Source: Cellulomonas sp. NTE-D12
GTDB taxonomy: Bacteria; Actinomycetota; Actinomycetes; Actinomycetales; Cellulomonadaceae
Assembly (NCBI RefSeq): GCF_027923705.1
Contig: NZ_AP026442.1
Coordinates: 3,620,287 to 3,684,286, forward strand
Length of the DNA stretch: 64,000 nt
Direction of reading: 5' to 3'
This document shows positions 8,555 through 17,291 of the stretch, piece by piece. A model generated the notes under the pieces. It saw only the letters and a list, made by a program, of their open reading frames with translations. It had not been told where the DNA came from and made no database searches. Position numbers and translations under genes: made by a program. Each line of letters starts with the position of its first letter. Position 1 is the first letter of the stretch.

Positions 8555-9460
8555 CTACCCCTTCGTTGCGCCGCTCTCGAGCCCGTAGATGATCGCCTTG
8601 TTCAGGACGAGGAACACAAGCAGGAGTGGCGTGATCGTGACACACACGGCCGCGAAGGTCGCGGTCCAGTCGATCTTGCCCATCGCGCCGATGTAGTTCT
8701 GGAGCCCGAGCGGGACCGTCTTCAGGCCCTCGGACAGCACGAAGGTGTTGGCGAAGATGAAGTCGTTCCAGATGAAGATGCTGTTGACGAGCACCACGGT
8801 GACGACCGTGTTGACCGACAAGGGCAGCGTGATGGACCAGAACACGCGGTACGGTCCGGCACCGTCCAGCGACGCGGCTTCGTAGTTCTCTCTCGGGATG
8901 TACTCGAAGAACGAGGTGAACAGGTACACAGACATCGGTAGGGCGAATCCGGCGAGCGGGATGATCATCGACTGGTAGGTGTCGAGCAGGCCGACTCGCG
9001 AGTAGTCGATGAACAGCGGCACCAGGGCGATCTGGACGGGGACGATGATTCCGATGAGGAACAGCCCCCGTACGAACCGCGCCAACCTGAAGCCGAGGAC
9101 TTGGATGGCGTAGGCGGCCATCATCCCGAACACGACGATGCCGACGTTGGCGCCCGCGGTCACGATCAGACTGTTGACCATGTAGGTGCCGAGGCGGCCG
9201 ATGGCGAAGGCACGCGAGAAGTTGTCCAGTGTGACCGTGTGCGGCAGGGCGAAGGGGTTCCCGGACGCGAAGTCGGCCTCCGGCCGCACGGCGGTCAGGA
9301 ACACCCAGATCAGCGGGTAGATCTGGATGACGGCCAGCGTGATCACCAACGCGGTCGACAGCGCTCGGTGGCCGTCACGCCTCGAGCGTCGTGGCGCCTT
9401 GCGGAGCTGGGGTCGCCGCGGCTGGGCGATGGTCGTGGTGGGGTGCGCGAGGATGGTCAT
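8555..9460 (-). CDS. Carbohydrate ABC transporter permease (MalG-like)
   Basis: The 301-residue inner-membrane protein has six predicted transmembrane segments, starting with ALSTALVITLAVIQIYPLIW. The binding-protein-dependent transport EAA loop is at YEAASLDGAGPYRVFWSITLP. It ends in YGLESGATKG, typical of the second permease of CUT1 sugar importers. ATG 9460 overlaps the preceding permease stop as ATGA; a longer open frame upstream is out of register with that gene and is rejected. No ATPase gene occurs in the operon, so a shared MsiK-type ATPase encoded elsewhere is expected. Confidence 0.93.
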   Translation of the reverse strand: MTILAHPTTTIAQPRRPQLRKAPRRSRRDGHRALSTALVITLAVIQIYPLIWVFLTAVRPEADFASGNPFALPHTVTLDNFSRAFAIGRLGTYMVNSLIVTAGANVGIVVFGMMAAYAIQVLGFRLARFVRGLFLIGIIVPVQIALVPLFIDYSRVGLLDTYQSMIIPLAGFALPMSVYLFTSFFEYIPRENYEAASLDGAGPYRVFWSITLPLSVNTVVTVVLVNSIFIWNDFIFANTFVLSEGLKTVPLGLQNYIGAMGKIDWTATFAAVCVTITPLLLVFLVLNKAIIYGLESGATKG

Positions 9461-10338
9461 GACAGCGCCTTCCGGCGGTAGAGCAGGGCGATGAGGCCGA
9501 CTGCCACGAGGCACTCCAGGACGATGAACACCGAGATGGAGCTCGCGTAGCCGTAGTCGGTGCTGGTGAACGCGGTCTTGTACATGTACGTGGTCAGCAG
9601 CTCGGACGACTGACCCGGGCCGCCGTTGGTCATGATGTAGGGGATGTCGAAGCCGCGCAGCCCGTACGTGGTGGCCATGATCGTCGTCGTGGTCCACACC
9701 GGCCGGATGTAGGGGAAGCGGATGTTGACGAAGACTCGCCACGCGGAGGCTCCGTCGAGGCGGGCCGCTTCCTCCAGCTCCTGAGGCACGGCGAGCAGGG
9801 CGGCGTAGATGATCAACGTGTACAGGCCAAGGAACCGCCACCCCTCGGGGATGGAGACGGCGGCCAGTACCGTGTGCACGTCTGAGGTCCACGAGCGTTC
9901 GAGACCGCTCAGGCCCACCCAGTGCAGTACCTGGTTGAGCAGGCCGACGGGTTCGATCGAGTAGATCCGGGCGAACAGGTAGGCGATGGCGACCGTGGAG
10001 ATCACCGCCGGCAGCAGGTAGAGGGTCTTGAAGACCTCACGGCCACGTCGCACTGAGGTCAGCAGGCTCGCGACCAGGAGTGCACCGCCTAGCTGGAGCA
10101 CCAGGCAGATCGCCAGGTAGCCCAGGGCGTTGCGGAACGCCCGCCAGAAGACGTCGTCGCCGAAGAGCATGTGGGTGTAGTTCGTCGTGCCGACGAACCG
10201 CAGGGAGCTGATGCCGTCCCAGGAGAAGAAGCTCAAGAACAGCGACTGCAGGATCGGGAAGAGCACCGCCACGCCGTACAGCAGCAACGGGGGGATCAGG
10301 AAGACCAGGACGGACTTCCGAGATCGGTGGGGAAGCAT
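9457..10338 (-). CDS. Carbohydrate ABC transporter permease (MalF-like)
   Basis: The 293-residue membrane protein begins with a short basic N-terminus and a first helix, FLIPPLLLYGVAVLFPILQS, typical of CUT1 MalF/UgpA-type permeases. The EAA loop reads LEEAARLDGASAWRVFVNIRFP. It pairs with the following permease through a 4-bp ATGA overlap. A strong hairpin (10354-10403) separates it from the upstream solute-binding protein gene and probably sets its expression below that of the binding protein. Confidence 0.93.
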   Translation of the reverse strand: MLPHRSRKSVLVFLIPPLLLYGVAVLFPILQSLFLSFFSWDGISSLRFVGTTNYTHMLFGDDVFWRAFRNALGYLAICLVLQLGGALLVASLLTSVRRGREVFKTLYLLPAVISTVAIAYLFARIYSIEPVGLLNQVLHWVGLSGLERSWTSDVHTVLAAVSIPEGWRFLGLYTLIIYAALLAVPQELEEAARLDGASAWRVFVNIRFPYIRPVWTTTTIMATTYGLRGFDIPYIMTNGGPGQSSELLTTYMYKTAFTSTDYGYASSISVFIVLECLVAVGLIALLYRRKALS

Positions 10339-10353
10339 GGGTTGGGCCTTCCA

Positions 10354-10403
10354 GGTGGGGCCGGCTCAACGGGTTGAACCCGATCGGTCGAACCGGCCCC
10401 ACC
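10354..10403 (-). terminator. Intercistronic hairpin between solute-binding protein and permease genes
   Basis: An 11-bp perfect GC-rich stem has arms 10354-10364 and 10393-10403, with a 28-base loop that itself contains a short stem. It lies between the binding-protein stop (10448) and the permease start (10338). No strong U tract follows, so it is more likely a partial terminator or mRNA 3'-end stabiliser than a full stop. Confidence 0.65.
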
Positions 10404-10447
10404 GTCTCAGAGCGGAGGCTGTCAGGATGCGCCGCGAGTGAGCGCGT

Positions 10448-11779
10448 TCACCCGAAGAACTTCGGTGCGTTCTCGCTCAGTGTCTTGTCCATCGTGTCGA
10501 TGAACGCCGATGCGGATGTGTCGCCCTGAACGAGGAGGGTCTCCTCCTGCTGCAGGCGGGTGTTGGTCGTCGGGTCGAGCTGGGTGTCCCAGGGGAAGCA
10601 GATCGCGTTGCCGAGGTCATTCGCCTCGTCGAGGGCCTTCTGGTACAGAGGGGACGCGTTGCCCGGGACGGTGGTCTTCACGTTCGTCGTCGGGGACAGC
10701 GAACCGGAAGCGGCGTACGCGGCGGGGTACTTGGTGAGGGCGAACTTGAGGAAGTCCTTGACGAGGGGGTCGTAGGACTGGGCGCTCACGGCCATCCCGA
10801 TGCCCGACGTGGCGACGTACTCGTTGGCCGCTGTGGCTGATCCCGCCGCGGCGGGCAGCCGGAAGAAGTCAACGTTCTGACGAACGGACGGGTCGAGCTT
10901 GTCGGTCGCCAGGCTGGACAGCTCCCAGGTCCCGATGTTGTACATCGCGGCCTTGCCCGAGGTGAACAGGTTCTGCGCGTCGGAGTAGCCCTGGGAGGCG
11001 AACCCGTCCTGGAAGCACTTGTTCGAGCCGAGCTTGGCCAGCCAGTCCGCTGCCGCGGTGCCGGCCGCGTCGGAGAACTTCGCACCGCCCGTCTTGAGGG
11101 TCTTGACGTAGTCAGGTCCAGCGGTGCGGAACGGGTGGTAGGACATGTACCGCTCGAGCGGCCACTGGTCCTGCCCGTCAATCGCGATCGGTGTCACTCC
11201 GGCCGTCCGCAGCGCCGTGCACATCGCCGGGATGTCATCCAATGACGTCGGCACCGAGACGCCGGCCTTCTGGAAGAGCGCCTTGTTGTACCAGAAGAAC
11301 TCCAGCTCGAACTGCATCGGCACCATGTACAGCGACCCGTCGTCGAAACGCTGGTAGTTCAGCGCGTTCGCCCGGTAGCTGTCATACAGGCCCAGGTCCT
11401 TCAGGAGCTTGTCGACGTCCACGAGCTTGCCCTGCTTGGCCAGCTTCTGCGCGAACGGGGTCGCGTCGGTGTCGAAGAGCTCGGGCAGCTTGTTCGCCGC
11501 TGCGAGGGTCTCGTACTTCTGGATGTAGGACGGTCGATCCGGGGTGGTGATCAGGTTCAGTGAGAATCCCGGGTGCGTGGACGCGTAGTCCTCGGCGATC
11601 TTCTTCATCGTGGTGATGACCGCCCCGTCCGCAGGCCGGGACAGCAGCCATGAGATCTGCCGACCCTTGACCGGCCCGGTCGCGTTCCCGCTCGCCGTGG
11701 CGCCGCCACCGCCGCTGCTGCACGCGGCGAGGAGAGCCACCGCGGCGGCCACGGCGGTCACCTTCATCGTGTTCTTCAT
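10448..11779 (-). CDS. Extracellular sugar-binding lipoprotein of the ABC importer
   Basis: The 443-residue protein has a lipoprotein signal peptide: a basic start, a hydrophobic core, and the lipobox LLAAC around residue 20, followed by a Gly/Ser/Thr linker. The remainder matches family 1 solute-binding proteins (MalE/UgpB-like) with YIQKYETLAAANKLPELFD and FFWYNKALFQKAGVSVP. ATG 11779 is chosen because AAGGAG abuts the alternative ATG at 11791 with no spacing but lies 12 bases from 11779. Its position with two permeases, a LacI regulator and GH32 enzymes points to fructo-oligosaccharide or sucrose binding (inference). Confidence 0.92.
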   Translation of the reverse strand: MKNTMKVTAVAAAVALLAACSSGGGGATASGNATGPVKGRQISWLLSRPADGAVITTMKKIAEDYASTHPGFSLNLITTPDRPSYIQKYETLAAANKLPELFDTDATPFAQKLAKQGKLVDVDKLLKDLGLYDSYRANALNYQRFDDGSLYMVPMQFELEFFWYNKALFQKAGVSVPTSLDDIPAMCTALRTAGVTPIAIDGQDQWPLERYMSYHPFRTAGPDYVKTLKTGGAKFSDAAGTAAADWLAKLGSNKCFQDGFASQGYSDAQNLFTSGKAAMYNIGTWELSSLATDKLDPSVRQNVDFFRLPAAAGSATAANEYVATSGIGMAVSAQSYDPLVKDFLKFALTKYPAAYAASGSLSPTTNVKTTVPGNASPLYQKALDEANDLGNAICFPWDTQLDPTTNTRLQQEETLLVQGDTSASAFIDTMDKTLSENAPKFFG

Positions 11780-11810
11780 CGAACAGCTCATCTCCTTGAT
11801 GGGGTGGTGG

Positions 11811-11831
11811 CTCTCTTCACAACGAAGAGAG
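11811..11831 (-). terminator. Hairpin between the GH32 gene and the solute-binding protein gene
   Basis: There is a perfect 8-bp stem with arms 11811-11818 and 11824-11831 and a 5-base loop, in the 69-bp gap of the operon. No U tract follows. A 5' hairpin ahead of the binding-protein gene could stabilise the processed downstream mRNA; a role as attenuator is also possible. Confidence 0.45.
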
Positions 11832-11848
11832 GTGGAGCATGGACGGGC

Positions 11849-13282
11849 TCAGCTGTCAGCTCGAACCCGCAGGCTGAGGTCGGTCACCGTGGCGCGCCCT
11901 TCCCCGACGAAGACTCCGACCCGGCCGGCGTTCCGGTCGTAGATCCGAGCACTGAGCGAGACGGCACCGTCGACGACGGCCACCAGCAGGTCGTGATCGA
12001 GCACGACCTCCAGGACGTGCTCACCGGCCGGAAGGGTGCACGGACGTTCCAGGTCGAACGGCACATCGCCGGAGATCTGCCACTGCATCGGGCCGGTCGA
12101 AGCGCGTGGCCACCGGTCGAGCACCATCCGATGGCGGCGCGGCTCCAACCGGACCACGTACCCCTCGTCACCGTCGGCGCTAGCCCGAAGGAGTACGCCC
12201 GCCTCGGTGGTGCCGTCGGTGATGTCGAAGGCGACCCTCAGGTAGCCGGTCACCGGCGCGGCGACGGTCGACACGACCGCCGCGTACCCGTCTGGGGCGT
12301 CCAGGACCAACGGTGTCGGGATGTCGATGACCGGCACATCCCGGTTGAATCCTTCGACCAGCTCGGCCGGCAACCCGAACCGCAGGCTTCCGTCGTCGTT
12401 CTGGTGCGCCTCCAGAGTGGACAGGGTCCCCGCCCACTGCCAGGCCCCCGCGTCGCAGTTACCTTCCTTGCTGGCGATCCAGCCGAAGAAGAACCGACGA
12501 TCGCCGCGCGCGGCGGACTTGGCCGCGTAGAAGGCGCGGCCATCGACAGTGTCGTGATCCGGGACGGTCCAGGGACCGGTCGGGCTCGTACCGACGCGGT
12601 ACCGGGTTGTGAACGTCTCCGAGAACTCGGAGAACACCAGGTACCACCAGTCGCCCCACGCGAAGACGTCCGGGCACTCGTGCATCAGGAACCGGTGCGG
12701 ATCCCAGAACGGCTCCGTCAACGTCCAGTCGACGAGATCTGTCGAGGTGAGCTGCGCCAGGACTCCCCGACGACGGTCGGGCCCTTCCTGGTGGCGTCCG
12801 GCGATCACCATCCGCCAGAGCCCGGCCTGGTCGTCGTAGAAGACGAACGGGTCGCGCCAGTCAGCTGTCTCGTACCCGGCCGGTGCGCCCAGCTCCCAGG
12901 CGGCATCGCGCACCCACGTGCCCATCTCGTCGGCACTTGTCGCGCGACGCACGACCTGCAGCGGCAGTCCGTCTGCTCCGAGGCGTTCGGGGTTCTGAGC
13001 TGTGTAGAACAGGTGGAAGACGTTGGCGTCGTCGCGCACGACGCTGCCCGTGTAGGCATTGAAGTCGGGGTCGGCCGGTCCACCGCACTCGAAGCTGATC
13101 CCTCGGTCGTCGAACCGGACAAGATCCTTCGTCACGGCCAGAGCCCACGGAGTTCCAGGCTTCGGGTCGTCACGCCGCTCCAGCAGGTAGAAGAGCCAGA
13201 ACGCACCATCGACGGCCACGGGGATCACGTCCCCCACCCAGCCCGACTCCGGCTGGAAGAAGGCCGAATACTCGATCGTCAC
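11849..13282 (-). CDS. GH32 family glycoside hydrolase, first gene of the fructan operon
   Basis: The 477-residue protein is a divergent GH32 member. The nucleophile region reads GWVGDVIPV (candidate Asp18) instead of the usual N-D-P-N-G. The R-D-P motif is in ADWRDPFVF and the acid/base motif in HECPDVF. A C-terminal beta-sandwich module follows (about residues 330-477). No signal peptide is visible. I prefer GTG 13282, preceded by AAGGGG at 8 bases, over TTG 13303; the longer start would put coding sequence over the LacI operator. It likely attacks imported fructo-oligosaccharides; specificity cannot be read from the sequence. Confidence 0.85.
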   Translation of the reverse strand: MTIEYSAFFQPESGWVGDVIPVAVDGAFWLFYLLERRDDPKPGTPWALAVTKDLVRFDDRGISFECGGPADPDFNAYTGSVVRDDANVFHLFYTAQNPERLGADGLPLQVVRRATSADEMGTWVRDAAWELGAPAGYETADWRDPFVFYDDQAGLWRMVIAGRHQEGPDRRRGVLAQLTSTDLVDWTLTEPFWDPHRFLMHECPDVFAWGDWWYLVFSEFSETFTTRYRVGTSPTGPWTVPDHDTVDGRAFYAAKSAARGDRRFFFGWIASKEGNCDAGAWQWAGTLSTLEAHQNDDGSLRFGLPAELVEGFNRDVPVIDIPTPLVLDAPDGYAAVVSTVAAPVTGYLRVAFDITDGTTEAGVLLRASADGDEGYVVRLEPRRHRMVLDRWPRASTGPMQWQISGDVPFDLERPCTLPAGEHVLEVVLDHDLLVAVVDGAVSLSARIYDRNAGRVGVFVGEGRATVTDLSLRVRADS

Positions 13283-13299
13283 TTCGGGAGCCCCTTCGC

Positions 13300-13353
13300 T
13301 CAAACGTTTGATCTGAGGCTAGCCGGTGCGCCGCGCGATGGTCAAGCGTTTGA
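13300..13353 (-). promoter_or_regulatory. Fructan operon promoter with paired LacI operators
   Basis: TCAAACGTTTGA (13300-13311, perfect palindrome) and TCAAGCGTTTGA (13342-13353) are two LacI-family operator-like sites with centres 42 bp apart. Between them, on the minus strand, are a -35 TTGACC (13340-13345, overlapping one operator) and a -10 TAGCCT (13316-13321) with an 18-bp spacer. The predicted start point falls in the other operator. This arrangement would block polymerase binding or allow looping. Confidence 0.75.
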
Positions 13354-14070
13354 TCTGCGCCGGCCACGAGCTCCGTTGCCGCAGACTCCGCCCCGGAGCC
13401 GGCGGCCGATTGGGCCGCCGGCGCCTCCCCGCCCGGCACGGACACGACAACGACGAAGGCCATCGGTTGAGCGAGTCCCACGGCGTGAAGGATCCGCGGG
13501 GCGTGCACGACCGGCAGCCGCAGGAGAGCGCCGTGGCGAGGTCCACTGAGGGCGCAACCGCGGCAGCAATGCCGCTTCGTCTCGCGAGGAGTTGGGGTCG
13601 TCTAGGGGTCAGCCTTCTCTATGGAGCGGCCCGACGTTGTGGGGCTAATGGGTCAGGTGAGACGCTCGGCCGCCAACCGCGGGAGTGGTGCGCCCCGCGC
13701 GGCGGTTCCCCCTTGGTACCCGCATGGTGAGGCGAGGTCTGAGGCCAGCGCACGCCGGTCCTGACTGCGACCGCTGTGACGTTGAAGGGCGAGGCCGGGA
13801 GCACGAGCACGAGCAGCTGAGTCGAACGGTCCCCGGTGGGCCCGAGCGACTGGCCGCAAGCCACAGCACGGCCAGTCGCTCGTTCCGCTACGACGGTGAA
13901 CCCGGGCCAGGTGCGGCTGCCCGGTCAGGACGTCTTCGCGCGTGCGTAGGAGGTCCGCACCACACCTTCGGCGACCCACACGCCGGGCAGCGGTCCACCT
14001 GGCCTCGCAGCCTCTCGCCGTTCGTCATGGCTGTCATGGGTGTGTACATCCATGTCGGTGCTCGCCGGGG
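13354..14070. other. 717-bp intergenic region without a convincing gene
   Basis: Short open frames exist on both strands, but none has a ribosome-binding site, family-like sequence, or the third-position GC pattern of the neighbours. A perfect 10-bp hairpin (arms 13398-13407 and 13413-13422) is the only clear element. The stretch lies between the fructan operon promoter and the end of the levanase gene and may hold the remnant of a lost gene. Confidence 0.5.
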
Positions 14071-16599
14071 TCAGGACGCCGGCTTGTTGGAGAATGTGAC
14101 CTGGTCGAGAGAGATGTGACCCCACGAGCCGGTGTTGTTGTCGACGACTTGCAGCTCCGCGGTCTGGCCGACGAGGTCGTTCACGTCCCAGGTCTGCCAC
14201 GTCAGGTGCTCGTCGTCGTGGCCGGTCATCGTGCGCACGACCTGGCCACCCACGAGGAGGTTCACCGTGGTCTGGTCGTCGGACTCACCGACGACTGCAT
14301 TCGGCACGCTGCTGAAGAGGATCTGGTCCACCATCAGGTGCCCCCAGGACCCCGCCGCGTGGTCGACGACCTCGAGGTGCGCCGTCCGTCCGATGAGGTC
14401 ATGAACGTCCCAGCTCACGCTGGACATGGTGGCCGAGTCGTGACCTGTGGCGGTGCGCATCACGGTGTTGTCGACGATCAGGTTGACCGCGGTGGCACCG
14501 CTTGCGAAGTAGGGGTGGTTGCCACCCGCGATGAGAAAGTCGATGTAGTCGCGTGTGATCGTGAAGTCGGGCGACCGGACTGCGCCCATGGCGGAGTCTC
14601 CGCCGCCGACGTAGGTGTCGAGCACCTGGGAACCGACCTGGTTCGGCAGGGAGTCGGCGCTCGGTCCCTGGCTGGCGAAGTCGCCTGATGCGGTCCAGCC
14701 GCTTCCCCACGTGGAGCCCTCGAAGCCCTGGAACAGCGTCGACGGCCGTGGATGATTGCCGCCGCCGACGAGCGCGTTGATGTAGCGCGCCCCGATGGTG
14801 AACGACGGCGAGGTGAGCGTGCCGGTGGAGGCGTCGCCGCCGTTGTAGCTGGTCGCAAGCCTGGATCCTTCGTAGCCGCTGACGGGCTGCTGGCCGGGCA
14901 GGGTGCCGGACGCCGGACCCGCGCCGAAGGCAGTGCCGGACGTCGTCCAGCTCCCATACGTGGAGGACTCGAAGTCGTCGTAGGGCATGTCGGGTGCTGC
15001 AGCGGTCGTGATGCTGTCGAGCTCGCGGATGGAGGTGTTGCTGAAGGTGGCGCTGCCGCCCGAGCTGTAGAGCAGGATGCCGTTGTCGTTCGGGTCGAAC
15101 ATCACCTGGTTCGACAGCACCTGCCGACCGTCGTCGATGAAGACCTCCACGCTCGAGCGGTCGACGAGGATCCTGAGATGGAGGGACGTGCGCCCTGCAC
15201 CCACGGGCGCCTGGGACTGCTTCAGGCCGCCGAAGGCGTGTGCGGTGAAGTCCGAGGCGGTCCGGTCGACGTACACGTTGCCCTGGTAGTAGCCGATGCT
15301 CGTCTTGTGGTCCAGGTCTGAGGAGACGCCGACGGAGACGCCGACGTTGGTGGCGCTCGTCCAGGCAACGTCGGTATCGAGCTCGTAGGCCGCGCCGTGG
15401 TACGCAAGCTGGCCTTGGCCGTCGACAGTCTGAGTCGGAAGGGTCGACGTGCGGCTGGTGATGCCATCCAGCCCGGAGGTCGGTTGCGAGAGCAGGCTGT
15501 AGACCCCGCTGCCCTCCGACTTCAGCGTCAGGTCGCGCACGACCGACATCTGGCCGTTGTAGCCGTCACTCAGGTCGGTCTTGATCGGGTGGGGGGCGTA
15601 GTTCCAGTTGTCCATCCAGCCGATCGCATGCCGCACCGTGTCGGGGCTGGTGCTGTCGGGCCACGTCACGCCGGCGTACCAGTCCCAGCCGTAGTCCAGC
15701 CACTGCGGTGCCGACTGGTCGGGGGTGTACGACGTCCCGTCCCAGTTCCCGGGCCAGTAGGCGTAGGTGTCAGGTTGGCCGCTGTAGTCGCCCTGCATGC
15801 TGGCTCCCAGGACCCAATGGGTGGTGCCGTCGTCGGCCTTCATCTGGAACAGGTCGGGGCACTCGAACCCGCCGATGTTCGGGCTGGTGTACGAGAAGGT
15901 CGAACTGTAGGTCCAGTGCTTGAGGTCGACCGAGGTGTAGAAGACCGCCTTCTGCTGCTCACCGATGACGGCGACCCAGTCGGAGTGGGTGCTGTCCCAG
16001 GCGATCTTCGGGTCGCGGAACCAGTTGGAGCCGTCGGTGTTCGTGATGACCGGCGCCCCGTAGGGCGTGAACGTCGAGCCGCCGTCCGTGGAGTACCACA
16101 GGTACTGCTCCTGCTTGTACGCATCGCCGTCGGTGGGTTGCGTCGCCAACGCCACCACAGCACCTGCGCCGAAGCCGGCGGTGTTGTTGGTGTCGACCAC
16201 CGACGACCCAGTCCACACGGGGAACCGGCTAGAAAGAGGGATGGCCGCGCCCTGATCCGTGAAGACGGCGTTGTCGGACGTCGTCGTGTGTCGCCATCCG
16301 CCCGGTCCGTTGTCGAGTGCGCTCGAAAGGTAGTACAGGCTCGTCGTGCCGCCGATCGTTATCGGGCGCTGCGGGTCACTCAGCCACCCCGAAGGAGGCG
16401 TGAGGTGGTAGACGGCGCGCTGGGTGTCGGCTGGAGCGGTGGTCTCCGTGACCAACCGTGCACCGCCCAGATGCAGCGACGGTGCGGCCAACGCAAGTGC
16501 CGCAACCGCAGCCCCGGCTGCAGCAGCCGCAGTTGCACCGACGGCAACACGGCGGACGGCGGCCCAAGGCCGGAAGTTCTTCAGAGCGCGCACGTTCAT
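14071..16599 (-). CDS. Secreted GH32 levanase/exo-inulinase-type fructanase with C-terminal repeat modules
   Basis: The 842-residue extracellular enzyme has an N-terminal signal segment of about 45 residues (basic, then a long Ala-rich hydrophobic core). The GH32 motifs are SGWLSDPQRP (Asp75 nucleophile), FRDPKIAW, and GGFECPDLF. The C-terminal GH32 beta-sandwich ends near residue 530. Then come two copies of a D-F-E-S...G-G-G-N-H-P half-module (about 537-612 and 620-695) and two copies of a V-N-L...G-S-W-G-H half-module (about 700-770 and 778-842). It would release fructose or oligofructose from levan or inulin outside the cell, feeding the neighbouring ABC importer. Its promoter has the same paired operators as the operon. 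ATG 16599 is preceded by AAGGAG. Confidence 0.92.
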   Translation of the reverse strand: MNVRALKNFRPWAAVRRVAVGATAAAAAGAAVAALALAAPSLHLGGARLVTETTAPADTQRAVYHLTPPSGWLSDPQRPITIGGTTSLYYLSSALDNGPGGWRHTTTSDNAVFTDQGAAIPLSSRFPVWTGSSVVDTNNTAGFGAGAVVALATQPTDGDAYKQEQYLWYSTDGGSTFTPYGAPVITNTDGSNWFRDPKIAWDSTHSDWVAVIGEQQKAVFYTSVDLKHWTYSSTFSYTSPNIGGFECPDLFQMKADDGTTHWVLGASMQGDYSGQPDTYAYWPGNWDGTSYTPDQSAPQWLDYGWDWYAGVTWPDSTSPDTVRHAIGWMDNWNYAPHPIKTDLSDGYNGQMSVVRDLTLKSEGSGVYSLLSQPTSGLDGITSRTSTLPTQTVDGQGQLAYHGAAYELDTDVAWTSATNVGVSVGVSSDLDHKTSIGYYQGNVYVDRTASDFTAHAFGGLKQSQAPVGAGRTSLHLRILVDRSSVEVFIDDGRQVLSNQVMFDPNDNGILLYSSGGSATFSNTSIRELDSITTAAAPDMPYDDFESSTYGSWTTSGTAFGAGPASGTLPGQQPVSGYEGSRLATSYNGGDASTGTLTSPSFTIGARYINALVGGGNHPRPSTLFQGFEGSTWGSGWTASGDFASQGPSADSLPNQVGSQVLDTYVGGGDSAMGAVRSPDFTITRDYIDFLIAGGNHPYFASGATAVNLIVDNTVMRTATGHDSATMSSVSWDVHDLIGRTAHLEVVDHAAGSWGHLMVDQILFSSVPNAVVGESDDQTTVNLLVGGQVVRTMTGHDDEHLTWQTWDVNDLVGQTAELQVVDNNTGSWGHISLDQVTFSNKPAS

Positions 16600-16611
16600 C
16601 GGACTCCTTGA

Positions 16612-16665
16612 TCAAACGCTTGACCAGCGTGACGCGCGTCACTGTATTCGTGCTCAAACGTTCCA
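16612..16665 (-). promoter_or_regulatory. Paired LacI operator-like sites upstream of the levanase gene
   Basis: TCAAACGCTTGA (16612-16623) and the imperfect TCAAACGTTCCA (16654-16665) have centres exactly 42 bp apart, the same spacing as at the fructan operon. A 14-bp palindrome, GTGACGCGCGTCAC, lies between them at 16629-16642. A -35-like TTGAGC overlaps the upstream site, but the -10 is weak. The shared repressor implies co-regulation of secreted and imported steps. Confidence 0.7.
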
Positions 16666-16834
16666 TCAAGGGGCATCTTGGTGTCGCCGGAAGTCTCCTT
16701 CGAGTGGTCACCAACCCCACCGCCGGCACCACACAGCCGGCGGGCGTGCCCACCCAACAAGCCACCACCGCGACGACCACCCGGGCTAGCACGACAGCGT
16801 GCTAGCGAACACCCAGGTCAGCCCCGCAAACAGC

Positions 16835-16868
16835 AACTCCCGGCCGAGGAAGACCCCGACCGGGAGTT
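16835..16868 (-). terminator. Terminator downstream of tRNA-Leu
   Basis: A 9-bp stem, arms 16835-16843 and 16860-16868, is followed on the minus strand by a T-rich stretch. It lies 41 bp past the 3' end of the tRNA-Leu gene. The remaining bases up to the levanase operators show no gene. Confidence 0.65.
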
Positions 16869-16908
16869 AGCCGAACCCAAGAGCATCCGTTGGACGGACA
16901 CCCCTCTG

Positions 16909-16991
16909 TGCGCGAGGCGGGATTTGAACCCGCACGCCCTTTCGGACACTGGCACCTGAAGCCAGCGCGTCTGCCGTTCCGCCACTCGCGC
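16909..16991 (-). tRNA. tRNA-Leu (anticodon CAG)
   Basis: This 83-nt class II tRNA has acceptor GCGCGAG paired with CTCGCGC, a long variable arm, the T-arm GGTTCAAATCC, and a 7-base anticodon loop TTCAGGT read as CAG, decoding CUG, the dominant Leu codon here. The discriminator is A; CCA is not encoded. A -10-like TAATGT (17002-17007) sits just upstream. Confidence 0.97.
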
Positions 16992-17291
16992 GCGCCGGAG
17001 AACATTAGCACGGTGCCAGGGGCCCCCGACGCCACCGTCATGACCCCCCGCAAGCGCCCCTCCAGCCCCCGCCGCGGGCACGGACGAGCCCTCCCCACGG
17101 CCCCGCGCCGCACCGGCAGCGGTCCCCCCAGACCCGGCACCAACGGCCCACACCAGCGCGCCGAGCAGCACCGACGCCGCAGCGCGCTGCCCACGCGGAT
17201 ACGATCGAACCGGGTCGGCGCGCACCCACGCTCGCGCACACCCCCTCGCCTGGCCCCTCCGCCGGCGACGACCGGTGAAGGAGGTGGCGTG

